In this document: positions 47,315 through 57,379 of the stretch, piece by piece
Layout of the letters: every line of letters starts with the position of its first letter
Numbering within the stretch: the first letter of the stretch is position 1
Source of the DNA: Psychrobacter immobilis
Lineage (GTDB): Bacteria; Pseudomonadota; Gammaproteobacteria; Pseudomonadales; Moraxellaceae
Assembly (NCBI RefSeq): GCF_904846065.1
Contig: NZ_CAJGZV010000001.1
Coordinates: 1,364,001 to 1,428,000, forward strand
DNA: 64,000 nucleotides
Reading direction: 5' to 3'
Notes under the pieces: generated by a model
What the model saw: the letters and a program-made list of their open reading frames with translations, nothing else
Told to the model about the DNA's origin: nothing
Database searches by the model: none
Translations under genes and position numbers: made by a program

Positions 47315-47812
47315 ATGAGTGGTCTGGATATCGTGATTGCTATTGTTGTTTTGATCGGCTTATGGCGCGGCTTTCAAGTCGGATTGATTAAAACAGCCGT
47401 TGGTCTAGTCGGTTGGTTTATTGCCCTGATTGCTGCCACACGTTTGGCAGGAGTGGTTTCGCCGCAACTATCAGGCATGGTACAAAACCCTGTTTTACAA
47501 ATGGCAATGGCATTTTTATTGGTGGTGATAATCATATTGGCCATCATGCACTTAGTGGCATTTGTATTCTCAGGCGTGCTTAAAACCTTACGCTTGGGTG
47601 TCGTTGACAAAATGGCAGGTGGTGTTCTTGGTGCTGCTAAAAATGTACTGATGGTTTTAGTTGTGCTTAGCGTCAGCGCGCCGTTACTGGTGCAAATGCC
47701 ACAATGGCAAACGTCAGTGCTCGCGCCTGAGCTATTGCCTTATGCCCCGATGGGTAAAGCGTTGGTCTCAGATGTATTAGGTATGGCTTGGGATCAAGTC
47801 AATCAGTCGTAA
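47315..47812 (+). CDS. cvpA: CvpA family membrane protein
   Basis: Inner-membrane protein needed for colicin V production in E. coli and usually encoded with purF. 165 residues, about four helices: LDIVIAIVVLIGLWRGFQVGLIK, GLVGWFIALIAATRLAG, MAMAFLLVVIIILAIMHLVAFVF and VLMVLVVLSVSAPLLV, with the motif RGFQVGLIKTAVGLVGW typical of CvpA. It precedes purF, but with a 317-base gap. Confidence 0.92.
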   Translation: MSGLDIVIAIVVLIGLWRGFQVGLIKTAVGLVGWFIALIAATRLAGVVSPQLSGMVQNPVLQMAMAFLLVVIIILAIMHLVAFVFSGVLKTLRLGVVDKMAGGVLGAAKNVLMVLVVLSVSAPLLVQMPQWQTSVLAPELLPYAPMGKALVSDVLGMAWDQVNQS

Positions 47813-48129
47813 GTATTTTTACGGTTAGCCTTTAATGTCTCAACGCTTCGATGCTGATAGCTTGGATTTATGGTGCTAGAGGTTATCGCTTCTATCATAT
47901 CCTCTGTGTAAGTCATCCTTGATAAAAAATTATTTAATCGCATTTAGAGACCACAAATGCCAACAAATAGTGCATTTTGCTAATAGTCAAAAGATAAATA
48001 TTCGTTAAATTCTGAACAACAATCATCATGTCGTCGGTGAGTGACAGTACGCATTTTTTATAATCTACTGTTAGCAGTCTTGCCACTATTGTAGTACTAA
48101 TTAATGAGTCAAAATAGGATATAGCTATT
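47813..48129. other. cvpA-purF intergenic region
   Basis: No gene seen. TATAAT at 48059-48064 may be a -10 box for purF but no good -35 lies upstream. No purine-box (PurR) palindrome was recognised. Confidence 0.4.
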
Positions 48130-49665
48130 ATGTGTGGAGTCATTGGAGTTGCAGCTCACGAACCAGTCAATCAGATTCTTTATGACGGTTTGACGATGCT
48201 ACAGCATCGTGGGCAAGATGCAGCGGGTATTGTCACTTTGCAAGATGGACGACTCTATCTACGTAAAGAAAATGGCATGGTACGTGACGTATTTATGAAT
48301 CGTCATATGATGAAACTGGTTGGTAAGTTTGGTATCGGTCACGTCCGCTACCCAACAGCAGGCACGTCAAGCAGTGCCGAAGCGCAACCATTTTATGTCA
48401 ACTCACCTTATGGTATTACCCTTGCACACAATGGTAACTTGACCAATGCTGAGAGCTTAGCCAAGTCTTTATACATCGAAGATCGCCGACATCTTAATAC
48501 CGATTCAGATTCAGAAGTATTGCTAAACGTACTTGCCCATGAAATGCAAAACTTGGGTAAAACCAAAGCAACGCCTGCTGATATCTTTGAAGCAGTCACG
48601 GCTGTATATGGTCGCGTCGAAGGCGCTTATGGCGTGGTCGCTCTGATTACTGGTCATGGTTTGCTCGCATTTCGTGATCCAAACGGTATTCGTCCGCTTA
48701 TTTTCGGTAAGCGCATGGCACCGAATGGCGGCACCGAGTACATGGTTGCCTCAGAGTCAGTTGCACTGACAGGATCAGGATTTAGTATTATCCGTGATGT
48801 CAAACCTGGCGAAGCCATATTCATTGATTTAGATCATAAATTACATACCCATCAGTGTGTTGAGCAGCAAGAATACACGCCTTGTATCTTTGAATATGTG
48901 TATTTTGCCCGTCCAGATTCTATCATGGACAACATCTCAGTTTACAAAGCACGCTTACGTATGGGTGAAAAGCTGGCTGATAAAATCCTTGCTGAATGGG
49001 GTGAAGATCACGATATCGATGTGGTGATTCCTATTCCAGATACCTCGCGTACGTCAGCGATGGAGCTGGCACTAAAAATGAATATTAAGTACCGTGAAGG
49101 GTTTATGAAAAACCGCTATATCGGTCGTACCTTTATTATGCCAGGTCAACAACAACGTAAAAAATCAGTTCGTCAAAAACTCAGCGCCGTACCACTTGAG
49201 TTCAAAGGTAAAAACGTCCTGTTGGTTGATGATTCTATCGTTCGTGGTACCACTTGCCATGAAATCATCCAAATGGCACGCGATGCTGGTGCGAATAAAG
49301 TGTTTTTTGCTAGTGCCGCGCCACCGGTTAAATATCCAAACGTCTATGGTATCGATATGCCAGTACGCAGTGAGCTTATTGCCTCAGGTCATACGGTAGA
49401 AGAAGTACGCGATATCATCGGTGCGGATAGATTGATTTTCCAAGATTTGGACGACTTGATTGATGCGGTAAAAGATACCAAGTACAGCAAAGTTGAAGGT
49501 TTTGATTGTGCCGTATTTAATGGTTGCTACATCACTGGGCAGATCAATGAAGCGTATCTTGAGCATCTACAAGAGCAGCGCAATGACACTGCCAAGACGG
49601 GCAAAAAAGGCGTACAGATAGTGGCTGATACCCCAGTTGATATGATGGGCGTCGAAGAGCTTTAA
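48130..49665 (+). CDS. purF: Amidophosphoribosyltransferase
   Basis: First step of de novo purine synthesis: PRPP plus glutamine to phosphoribosylamine. Seen: glutaminase nucleophile Cys2 ([10 protein letters not shown], so no propeptide), [20 protein letters not shown], and the PRPP site [24 protein letters not shown] segment [10 protein letters not shown]. 511 residues, standard. AGGAT before ATG 48130. A strong terminator follows. Confidence 0.98.
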   Translation: MCGVIGVAAHEPVNQILYDGLTMLQHRGQDAAGIVTLQDGRLYLRKENGMVRDVFMNRHMMKLVGKFGIGHVRYPTAGTSSSAEAQPFYVNSPYGITLAHNGNLTNAESLAKSLYIEDRRHLNTDSDSEVLLNVLAHEMQNLGKTKATPADIFEAVTAVYGRVEGAYGVVALITGHGLLAFRDPNGIRPLIFGKRMAPNGGTEYMVASESVALTGSGFSIIRDVKPGEAIFIDLDHKLHTHQCVEQQEYTPCIFEYVYFARPDSIMDNISVYKARLRMGEKLADKILAEWGEDHDIDVVIPIPDTSRTSAMELALKMNIKYREGFMKNRYIGRTFIMPGQQQRKKSVRQKLSAVPLEFKGKNVLLVDDSIVRGTTCHEIIQMARDAGANKVFFASAAPPVKYPNVYGIDMPVRSELIASGHTVEEVRDIIGADRLIFQDLDDLIDAVKDTKYSKVEGFDCAVFNGCYITGQINEAYLEHLQEQRNDTAKTGKKGVQIVADTPVDMMGVEEL

Positions 49666-49714
49666 GCTATCAATTTCTTAAAAGTATCAGTTTTTTGCAG
49701 CACTTTTAGAAAGT

Positions 49715-49750
49715 AAAAGGCTGGATTCTCATAAGAATCCAGCCTTTTTT
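49715..49750. terminator. Bidirectional terminator between purF and azlD
   Basis: AAAAGGCTGGATTCT (49715-49729) pairs perfectly with AGAATCCAGCCTTTT (49734-49748) around CATA. T runs exist on both strands, stronger for purF. Confidence 0.92.
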
Positions 49751-49834
49751 TATTTTAAATATAGTTCAATTACAGGGTTTAAAATTATTCATATGAACTA
49801 TAAGCTGTTATCCATTCACGTGTTTATCAATTTT

Positions 49835-50200
49835 CTAGTAGCCACTTAAAAAATTAGTAAATACCCATAGTAAGCCATTAATGGCGGCGATGCCAACGAC
49901 CATACTGACCAACAGCTGACGGCTGATATGATAAACGAACAACACCAAAATAAGGGCACCAATTTGCGCCATCAATAAATGCAGTTCAGCACTATCTAGC
50001 CCAGTCGTTGCTGATAAATTTTGATAAGAAAGGCTGGTCAAAATAAGTAATACCATGACTGATAGCGGCAAGCTCTCATTGAGCCGATGCAGCCAAGGTG
50101 TGTCTAACAACTTTCTGGGTATTAAGGCGGGTAGCGCACGGGTAATAAAGGTCACGGCGGCCATCGCAAAGGTTGCGAAAATAAGGTAACTACTGGTCAT
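49835..50200 (-). CDS. azlD: Branched-chain amino acid exporter subunit AzlD
   Basis: Small partner of AzlC in an AzlCD (LIV-E) exporter of branched-chain amino acids. 121 residues, four helices, with FITRALPALIPRKL and LPLSVMVLLILTSL, typical of AzlD. Its start codon lies inside the 3' end of azlC, overlapping by 11 bases, indicating translational coupling. Confidence 0.9.
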   Translation of the reverse strand: MTSSYLIFATFAMAAVTFITRALPALIPRKLLDTPWLHRLNESLPLSVMVLLILTSLSYQNLSATTGLDSAELHLLMAQIGALILVLFVYHISRQLLVSMVVGIAAINGLLWVFTNFLSGY

Positions 50201-50921
50201 TGTTGGCTCCTGTCATATTGCGCTGCGTCCAAAACCCACGAGCTAAAATCAATAGCATACAAATGGTGATAGCTACCAATAACAACCAATTGCTAGTAAA
50301 TAAGGAGGCCACCGCTAAAGAAATGATAGCAATAGCAATGGGGAAATAACGTTTGATACTTTGGAACTGCTCATAAGCTAAGATTGCAAACAGACAGACT
50401 AAGGCAAAATCCAAATGTGGTACCAAATCGCTCAGAGTACTGCCGATCATGACACCAACCGTGCTCGCCAGTACCCACCAGCTTTGATTAAATAAGCTCA
50501 ATGGTAGTATCAACGCTTGTCTTGACTCATTAGGTAAACTGGTCATAACAGAGAAAGTTTCATCAGTCAGGGCAAATAGGCAATAGGTTTTGGCAAGCTT
50601 ATGTTCTGGTAGGTATTGCAATAATGGCATACCATAAAATACATGACGTAGATTAATAGCGGCAATATTGGTTGCGATGCTACCAATCGGTAAACCAGCG
50701 CTCAGCATCGGCAAACAAGCATATTGAGCGGCGCCCGCATACAGTACAACACTCAACATAATCGTTGCCCACACAGGGATACCGGCAACTTGTGCCAGCA
50801 CACCAAAGGCGATACCCGCAGGTAAATAGCCCATCGCCACAGGTAGGCTTTTTTTGAACCCCGCCGCCCAGTCGTAGCTGGTCTCATGCTGTTGATGTAA
50901 TTCTTTTGAATGAGTAGTCAC
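50190..50921 (-). CDS. azlC: Branched-chain amino acid exporter subunit AzlC
   Basis: Larger membrane subunit of the AzlCD exporter. 243 residues: FKKSLPVAMGYLPAGIAFGVLAQVAGIP, VVLYAGAAQYACLPMLSAGL, NLRHVFYGMPLL and FALTDETFSVM are characteristic of the family, with about six helices. It is first in the two-gene operon. Substrate by family; azaleucine resistance is the known phenotype in Bacillus. Confidence 0.92.
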   Translation of the reverse strand: MTTHSKELHQQHETSYDWAAGFKKSLPVAMGYLPAGIAFGVLAQVAGIPVWATIMLSVVLYAGAAQYACLPMLSAGLPIGSIATNIAAINLRHVFYGMPLLQYLPEHKLAKTYCLFALTDETFSVMTSLPNESRQALILPLSLFNQSWWVLASTVGVMIGSTLSDLVPHLDFALVCLFAILAYEQFQSIKRYFPIAIAIISLAVASLFTSNWLLLVAITICMLLILARGFWTQRNMTGANNDQ

Positions 50922-51062
50922 ATGACATCCTAATTTTTGCTGTTTTTTGGTTATTATTAATATTTTACTGAAAGATTAATGTTAGAAAACTGGTTTTAAA
51001 ATGAAGCCTAGTGCGAGCAATGGCAAAAACACCCTAGAAAAAATACACTTAATCGAAGAACA

Positions 51063-52478
51063 TTACACAGACGGCTGGAGCTTTTCATAGCTGGCTGTTT
51101 GATGAGCCCGGTACAAGAAGCCACCCAAAATAATCAGCCGAAGTAATAACAAACACCACACGCTTAGCCAAATACCAGTCATATCCCACTGTTGGTAGAG
51201 CACCCAGCTAAGTGGAAAAAAGATAGCGGCGAGTATCAATGCTGCGTTACGAATCACATTACCGGCAGTTAAGCCAAAAAATATACCATCTAGCCAATAG
51301 GCACCAACGCCAACGAGAGGTAGTAATACCGCATAAAGATGGTACTCATATGCCAACGTAAAAACGGACTCGATATTGGTCATAAATTGCAAATATGTTG
51401 GCATTGCCAGCCACCATATTGCACTCAACGTTATCGCTAGACCATAACTGACGATACCGGTGCGCTTGACGATAATACGAAAACGTGGCCAATCCCGTCG
51501 TCCTGCTGCTTGACCGCTTAACGTCTCAGCCGATACTGCCACGCCATCAAGAGCAAAGGCTGAGATACTTAATACTTGAAGCAAAATAGCATTGGCGGCT
51601 AGGATGACGTCACCACTTTGAGCCGACAAGCGGGTAATCCAAGCGAAACTCAACGTCAAGATTAGAGTACGGATAAAAATATCTTTATTTAATGAAAATA
51701 GCCTAAGCATTTTTTCTTTAGAAAAATGTTGCTTGTCGGCAGTGAATAAGGCTTGCCAAGATATTTGCAAATGCTGACGGCTGAGCCACAATGCTAGTAT
51801 CACGCCTAGCCAAAAGGCAATAGTGGTTCCTAACGCCACCCCAACCAAGCCCATCTGCATGCCGTAGACAAAAAACAAGGTTAGAATGATATTTAGCATA
51901 GCGATAAAGCCTTGCTGGTAAAGCATGTAGCGAGTCTTACCTTGACCAGCAAACCAGCCAATAAAGGCAAAGTTCATTAGCTCAGCGATGACGCCCCAAA
52001 AGCGTACATCCAAATAAGTCTTTGCCGCTTGCCCACTTTCAGGGTTAGCCGATAGGGCTTGCAAGCCAAAATCTATCAACCAAGGCTTTGCCAGTAACAG
52101 AATGCTACCGATAGCAAACGCTAATAACAAGGCACGTTGCAAGATTGATAGTAGGGGTGATGGGGTTGACGATTTTGTGGTATGAGTAGAATTATCAACA
52201 TGATTGACCGATTGTCCGAGCGCTTGAGCCGATAGCCCAGAAGACGCATATTGCAAAAAGTTAAAACTCACGAGCAATAAAGACAATAATTGTATCGCCA
52301 AGCCCATCCCGGCAAGTTTAGCCGTGTCATTCATATTACCCACAATCGCGGTATCGATGACGCTTTGTAGTGGCATTGCTAGGTTGGCTAATAACACGGG
52401 CAACGCAATAGCAATGATACGTGTATAGCGAGTATCAATCGGTGGCATAGCACTAGGTGGCGAGGTGGTCATTGACAT
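51063..52478 (-). CDS. MATE family efflux transporter (DinF-like)
   Basis: Multidrug/toxin extrusion transporter driven by H+ or Na+. 471 residues with about 12 helices. N-terminal IAIALPVLLANLAMPLQSVIDTAIVGNMND is the family start with the conserved VDTA... core, and FAWITRLSAQSGDVILAANAILLQVLSISAFALDGVAVSAE marks the second half, closest to the DinF branch. A polar loop (VDNSTHTTKSSTPS) lies between helices 2 and 3. Substrate not known. Confidence 0.92.
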   Translation of the reverse strand: MSMTTSPPSAMPPIDTRYTRIIAIALPVLLANLAMPLQSVIDTAIVGNMNDTAKLAGMGLAIQLLSLLLVSFNFLQYASSGLSAQALGQSVNHVDNSTHTTKSSTPSPLLSILQRALLLAFAIGSILLLAKPWLIDFGLQALSANPESGQAAKTYLDVRFWGVIAELMNFAFIGWFAGQGKTRYMLYQQGFIAMLNIILTLFFVYGMQMGLVGVALGTTIAFWLGVILALWLSRQHLQISWQALFTADKQHFSKEKMLRLFSLNKDIFIRTLILTLSFAWITRLSAQSGDVILAANAILLQVLSISAFALDGVAVSAETLSGQAAGRRDWPRFRIIVKRTGIVSYGLAITLSAIWWLAMPTYLQFMTNIESVFTLAYEYHLYAVLLPLVGVGAYWLDGIFFGLTAGNVIRNAALILAAIFFPLSWVLYQQWDMTGIWLSVWCLLLLRLIILGGFLYRAHQTASYEKLQPSV

Positions 52479-52791
52479 TTTTGGCTCGTTTATCGATGAA
52501 AAACAAGAAGGACAGAGTTAATGTCATTAACGCTATGACATTACCGTATAGTCAATTCACTATAAAAGCATTACGGCATTAACCTTACTTGAAGTATGAC
52601 TTATATATTTGTACTTTGTTGCCTTGACTCCGTTTTAAATGGAGTTAGCTCTAGTAGGTGTGATATTCAAGGCAAAAATAGCTACAAAGACAAAAGCACC
52701 TAGACTCATTATTCACGAGTCAGGTGCTTTTTTTGATGCTTGCTTAAATACTATCTTAGCTAGCGATTAGCTTTAGAAAGTATAAAATTTA
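52479..52791. other. Intergenic: MATE upstream region and secF terminator
   Basis: Contains the terminator 52692-52734 and an inverted pair GCCTTGA/TCAAGGC (52621-52627, 52667-52673). The latter is about 145 bases before the MATE start and could be an operator. No gene. Confidence 0.4.
52692..52734. terminator. Terminator-type hairpin downstream of secF
   Basis: AAAAGCACCTAGACTC and GAGTCAGGTGCTTTT pair with a single bulged A; T-runs follow, seven on the plus strand and four on the minus strand. Confidence 0.75.
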
Positions 52792-54054
52792 TTAAGCATT
52801 GTCTTGTTCAAACATTTTTGGATCATTGAAAGTGACAATTTCTTCTTCAAACTCAGGCTTTACTTTCACAATAAAGTCATCGCGTGATAGACCCATACGT
52901 AATGGAATCGAGCTTGCAATATACGTTGATGAGTAAGTACCAGCAAGCAGACCAATGAAGAGCGCTACTGAGAACCAGAACAGTCCATCGCCGCCTAAGA
53001 ATAGCATGGCAAGTACAACCAGTAAAACAGTGGAAATGGTCATAATGGTACGGCGCAACGTTTCGGTCAAAGACAGGTCAACGGTCTGGCGAGGTGTGAT
53101 ACCACGGACACGACGAAAATTCTCACGAATACGGTCATACACAACAATTGTATCATTGATAGAATAACCAACCAGTGCCAAGACGGCCGCCAAGACGGTT
53201 AAGTCGAAAGGAAAGCCAAATAACGCAAAAACACCAATGGTCACGATAGCATCATGAAACAGCGATAATACCGCACCAAGAGCGAGTTTAAATTGGAAAC
53301 GTAAGGCAACATAGCCCAACATACAGACCAATGCTAATACCAGTGACATGACTGAGTTTAGATAAATTTCATTACCAACTTGGCTGCCAATAATATTAAC
53401 GTTACTGATTTCAACATTATTATTAGGCAGGGTTAATGCTTTAGTCAGGCTACTATTTAGGCCGTCTACGTTATCAGACTGTGGTGGCAAGCGTACGAGG
53501 AGTTCTTCTCGCGTACCAAGATACTGTACCACGGCATCATCAAAGCCATTATCGGCCAATGCTTGTACGACTTCAACTTGCTCAACAGGCTGCTCGTAAC
53601 GCACATCTGCGGACACACCACCCGTAAAATCAAGTCCTAAGTTTAGACCGTTTACTGCAATTGCAATGATACTACCAATAACCATCAATAGAGATAAAAG
53701 TGCCATTGGCTTTTCTATCTTCATAAACGGAATAATACGTTGGTTGCCAACGGCTTTGATACCGCCTTCAGCGATTGCAGCCGCATCATCAGCGGCATCA
53801 CCTGATTCTATCTCAGGATTGGCTGCTTGGGTGGTCAGTGCTTGACTGTCTTTACCCGCATCCTTACTACCGCTCAGAGCTTTGCCTTTTTTTGATTTAG
53901 CGGTAGTTGGGTTATTGGCTTTGGTATTACTACCTTTCCCATCACGGCGTGGTTTTTTACGGCGGTGTGTGCTTGCCTCAACATTTGAGCCACTTGAACC
54001 ATCTCGATCTGGATTATTCTGCTGTTCTAAAGGATTGTTCTTATCAATCGTCAT
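52792..54054 (-). CDS. secF: Protein translocase subunit SecF
   Basis: Membrane subunit that works with SecD to use proton flow to complete protein export. Six helices; seen: LGLDFTGGVSADVRYEQP, the translocation core ALVGYSINDTIVVYDRIRENFR, and SLTETLRRTIMTISTVLLVVLAMLFLGG. At 420 residues it is about 100 longer than E. coli SecF because of a Lys/Ser/Asn-rich, probably disordered cytoplasmic N-terminus (1-105). It starts 9 bases after secD stops, so both are one operon. Confidence 0.97.
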   Translation of the reverse strand: MTIDKNNPLEQQNNPDRDGSSGSNVEASTHRRKKPRRDGKGSNTKANNPTTAKSKKGKALSGSKDAGKDSQALTTQAANPEIESGDAADDAAAIAEGGIKAVGNQRIIPFMKIEKPMALLSLLMVIGSIIAIAVNGLNLGLDFTGGVSADVRYEQPVEQVEVVQALADNGFDDAVVQYLGTREELLVRLPPQSDNVDGLNSSLTKALTLPNNNVEISNVNIIGSQVGNEIYLNSVMSLVLALVCMLGYVALRFQFKLALGAVLSLFHDAIVTIGVFALFGFPFDLTVLAAVLALVGYSINDTIVVYDRIRENFRRVRGITPRQTVDLSLTETLRRTIMTISTVLLVVLAMLFLGGDGLFWFSVALFIGLLAGTYSSTYIASSIPLRMGLSRDDFIVKVKPEFEEEIVTFNDPKMFEQDNA

Positions 54055-54063
54055 AATGTTCTC

Positions 54064-55941
54064 CTAACCGATGCTCAAACGTTTGATAGATTTACGCTTA
54101 CCATAAGCAATCTGTACCAGCGCACGTGTCACCATAATAGCGGTAAATAGTGAGCTGACAATACCAATAGCCAATGTAACCGCAAAGCCTTTAATCGGAC
54201 CCGTGCCAATTGCAAATAGAATAAAAGCAATCAATAGGGTGGTGATGTTGGCATCGAAAATACTACTAAAGGCTCGATCAAAACCTGCCACGATGGCGGA
54301 TTTGGGTCGTACCCCGTTTGCTAGCTCTTCACGTATTCGCTCAAAGATCAGTACATTGGCATCGACGGCCATACCGATGGTCAAAACGATACCAGCAATA
54401 CCAGGCAAGGTAAGTGAAGAGCCTAAGATTGACATAATAGCAATGATGATAATAACGTTCACGGCCAGCGCCACGTTGGCAATCACGCCAAATAGACGAT
54501 AGAAGATAATCATAAACGCAAACACTAATAGATAACCGACTTGCGTAGAGAATAGACCTTTATCAATATTGTCTTGACCTAATGATGGGCCAATAGTGCG
54601 TTCTTCTACAAAGTACATCGGTGCGGCAAGTGCGCCTGAGCGTAGCAGTAGTGCAAGCTCGGCAGCTTCCGCGCTACTATCTAGCCCAGTAATACGGAAA
54701 GAGGAGCCAAGGACCGCTTGAATATTGGCACGGTTAATGACTTTGGTCTCAGCATAAGGCGTTCTAACTTCGACAGTTTCGCCAGTTTCTGGATCTTCTT
54801 CGTAAGTGATTCTTTGCTTGTTTTCTATGAACAACACGGCCATCTGTTTGCCAACGGCGGTACGAGTGGCATTTTGCATGAGCTTACCACCAGCACTATC
54901 TAAAGTAATGCTCACTTCAGGAGAGCCGCTTTCATCCACACCAGTTTGAGCATTGGTGACTTTATCACCCGTGACAATCGCTTGACGTTCAAGCAGTACC
55001 GGCGGACCATCAAGTGTCTCAAACGGGAAAGCTTCGGTACCCGCTGGAGGGATGCCGCCCGTATAGTTTTCGCTGTCTTCAGCAACCATACGGAACTCAA
55101 GGTTTGCGGTGCGCCCTAAGACACGTTTTGCCTCAGCAGTATCTTGTACGCCAGGAAGCTCGACGACGATACGGCTAGCACCTTGAGACTGTACTAAAGC
55201 TTCAGTCACACCAAGCTCAGCAATACGATTGCGAAGGGTGGTCAAGTTTTGATTAACCGCATAGCTATTGATTTCATCAAGCGTTGCATCGTTGTACGCT
55301 AAAATCAGTGCAGGACCTTGCTCATCAATAGAGGATTGCAAGCTAAACGTATTGCCCATTGAGCCTTGCAAAACATTCTGTGCACGGTTACGAGCATCTG
55401 TATCAGCGAAATGTAATACCACACTTCGATCTTCGGTCTTAATGCCTTTGATCGCAATTCGCTCAGCACGTAGCTCGCGACGCATGTCACGACTGGCACT
55501 GGTCAAACGCTGTTCAAGCGCCTTGTCCATATCGACTTCTAGTACAAAACGCACACCGCCACGTAAATCAAGGCCGAGCTTCATCGGTTTTGCACCGATA
55601 TCACGTAGCCACTGCGGCGTCGTTTGCGCCAAGTTAAGCGCGACGACATAGTCTTCGCCCAAGTTTTGACGCAGCACTTCCTGAGCTTTGAGCTGATCGA
55701 CTGGATTGTCAAGACGTACCAGTGCACTGTTGCCCTCAAAGGTTCCATCGTGGTTATTGATGCCAGCCTCTTCAAGCAAGCTTTGAGACTCAGTCAAGAT
55801 ACCTTCAGACAGCTGTGTACCTGCAGCGGCGCTTGTAATCTGCACGGCAGGTTCATCAGGATAGAGGTTAGGAGCAGCATATAGACCGGCAATGATTAGC
55901 ACGACGGCAATAAGTAAGTATTTCCAAGCGGGATATTGCAT
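54064..55941 (-). CDS. secD: Protein translocase subunit SecD
   Basis: Large subunit of SecDF with a big periplasmic domain (P1) that grips emerging substrates. Seen: N-terminal helix, LGLDLRGGVRFVLEV, TLRNRIAELGVTEALVQSQGASRIVVELPG, and the C-terminal GMAVDANVLIFERIREEL and DANITTLLIAFILFAIGTGPIKGFAVTLAIG helices. ATG 55941 (MQYPAWKYLL) gives about 625 residues, near the E. coli length; the frame opens earlier at 55986 but the residues do not look like SecD. Separated from yajC by a hairpin and a MITE. Confidence 0.97.
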   Translation of the reverse strand: MQYPAWKYLLIAVVLIIAGLYAAPNLYPDEPAVQITSAAAGTQLSEGILTESQSLLEEAGINNHDGTFEGNSALVRLDNPVDQLKAQEVLRQNLGEDYVVALNLAQTTPQWLRDIGAKPMKLGLDLRGGVRFVLEVDMDKALEQRLTSASRDMRRELRAERIAIKGIKTEDRSVVLHFADTDARNRAQNVLQGSMGNTFSLQSSIDEQGPALILAYNDATLDEINSYAVNQNLTTLRNRIAELGVTEALVQSQGASRIVVELPGVQDTAEAKRVLGRTANLEFRMVAEDSENYTGGIPPAGTEAFPFETLDGPPVLLERQAIVTGDKVTNAQTGVDESGSPEVSITLDSAGGKLMQNATRTAVGKQMAVLFIENKQRITYEEDPETGETVEVRTPYAETKVINRANIQAVLGSSFRITGLDSSAEAAELALLLRSGALAAPMYFVEERTIGPSLGQDNIDKGLFSTQVGYLLVFAFMIIFYRLFGVIANVALAVNVIIIIAIMSILGSSLTLPGIAGIVLTIGMAVDANVLIFERIREELANGVRPKSAIVAGFDRAFSSIFDANITTLLIAFILFAIGTGPIKGFAVTLAIGIVSSLFTAIMVTRALVQIAYGKRKSIKRLSIG

Positions 55942-56110
55942 AATCACTTCTTTAGGTTGATAAACGACTGGCGACGTAGGCCACAAGTTAGCAGATGGGA
56001 AGTTAGCGATAGCAATGGTTGAGTGCTGTATCTAGCAGTCGTCATCATGCACCATTGCGATCATCCGCGATGATAGTAAAACAGTAGAGCAAATAATACA
56101 GACGTATCTT

Positions 56111-56137
56111 TATATAGTCATCAAAAATATATAGTCA
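56111..56137. repeat. TATATAGTCA direct repeat upstream of secD
   Basis: Two exact 10-bp copies (56111-56120, 56128-56137), 17 bases apart, about 180 bases before secD. They might mark a regulator site. Confidence 0.5.
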
Positions 56138-56240
56138 GCAAAATATCACTGATAAAATCAATAAAGACAGCATGGTCAAAAGCATAAACATAAATTGTCT
56201 ATACTCTATGAGACTGTTTTTACATCATTGCTCTATAGCG

Positions 56241-56270
56241 AAAAATGACCGTAAATAAGGTACGGTCATT
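56241..56270 (-). terminator. Terminator-like hairpin between yajC and secD
   Basis: AATGACCGTA (56244-56253) and TACGGTCATT (56261-56270) form a perfect 10-bp stem with a seven-base loop. On the minus strand TTT follows the stem's own TT, giving a five-T run. It stands between the MITE and secD. Confidence 0.65.
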
Positions 56271-56312
56271 CTTAGGCACTGTATTAATCACTATATTTAT
56301 TAATGACAGATG

Positions 56313-56484
56313 AGGGCGTGTCCTCAATTCAATCGATTATCCTCTAAATGGGCTAAAAATGGCTAAATTTTGCCAAACATCGTCAAATAGCTTATTAATA
56401 TCTCGATATTATTTGCGCTACTTTCCTTGTTTGACGGCAATTTATTTCATTTTTACCCCTATTTTTAAAATGAGGACACGCCCT
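56313..56484. mobile_element. MITE copy 2 (172 bp)
   Basis: Perfect 14-bp terminal inverted repeats AGGGCGTGTCCTCA and TGAGGACACGCCCT. The same length and about 92% identity (by eye) with 25787-25958, and the same central palindrome. It sits in the yajC-secD gap, 41 bases after yajC. Confidence 0.88.
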
Positions 56485-56525
56485 AGTAATCATTAATAAA
56501 ACGCGACTAATATTTCAATCAATCA

Positions 56526-56855
56526 TTAAACGCTTTCGATTGTGCCAGCAGGTAACACTGAAATAACAGAAGCACGTTGTACTTTGACATCAGTATTATT
56601 GTTTAGGCTGACCACTGCATAGTCACCTTCAATGGCTTTGATACGACCCATCAAACCACCAGCAAAAATGATTTCGCTACCGACAGTCAATGCATTGACC
56701 ATGGCACGATGTTCTTTGGTACGCTTAGACTGTGGACGAATGACTAAGAAGTAAAAAATCGCAAAAAAAGCAACAGGCAATAGTATTTGACTAAATAGTG
56801 ACATCGCACCAGCAGCTTCTGGTGCAGCATGGGCAGCTTGGATAAATAACAACAT
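56526..56855 (-). CDS. yajC: Sec translocon accessory protein YajC
   Basis: Small membrane protein that associates with SecDF. 109 residues: one helix (LFSQILLPVAFFAIFYFLVIRPQSKRTKEH) with the IRPQxKR motif of YajC, then a small cytoplasmic domain LTVGSEIIFAGGLMGRIKAI. A 20-residue stretch before the helix is Ala-rich. In most relatives secD follows directly; here about 585 bases with a MITE and a terminator-like stem intervene. No tgt or queA gene lies upstream in the window. Confidence 0.95.
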   Translation of the reverse strand: MLLFIQAAHAAPEAAGAMSLFSQILLPVAFFAIFYFLVIRPQSKRTKEHRAMVNALTVGSEIIFAGGLMGRIKAIEGDYAVVSLNNNTDVKVQRASVISVLPAGTIESV

Positions 56856-57379
56856 AATTTCTCTCAGTAAGTCATAGATAATAATAAAATTAAACGCATA
56901 GTAACAAAAAATCCCAGACTTGGTAACTGTTAATCATAGGCTGAGTATGTTTTTCTTAAGGTAATGGCATGCTAGCGGTCATTACTTTTTGCGGCAATAT
57001 TTTTGCCACCTCATATAAGTGACGCCAAAGCGCTGAGAGTATAACAAAATTCAAGCAGCGAATGGATGCTAGGTAGTAGTAGCGTAGCAAAAGGTATGAT
57101 CAAGGATACCAAAAAACAAAGACTTAACAATAGCGTCTTATTGTGAAATGACATCATCAATGCTACTATCAAATGGCAATAATTCCCTGCATTTAGCGCA
57201 CAGTTTATTAGTATATAATATATCCTATTATCTGCTGCTAAATCAGTTTTGAGCAGCGAGTTACCATCGTTTTAGCAGATAACTAATAGCTAATTAATCA
57301 TGTTTGTTTTTAATGATTTAGTATCGTTTGCTCATTATATTATTATCCCTTTTACTTTTTTCTGTTTAGGTTACCTAAC
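56856..57379. other. yajC-CNNM divergent region with a structured leader
   Basis: No gene assigned. TATAAT at 57214-57219 could be a -10 box (weak -35). Downstream, 57228-57282 can fold in two exclusive ways: TTATCTGCT with AGCAGATAA, or GCTGCT (57234-57239) with AGCAGC (57252-57257). A 72-codon frame from 57300 may be an upstream reading frame. Confidence 0.45.

Noticed and set aside
47934..48143. 69-codon minus-strand frame upstream of purF
   Set aside because: Overlaps the purF start and lacks a ribosome site or homology.
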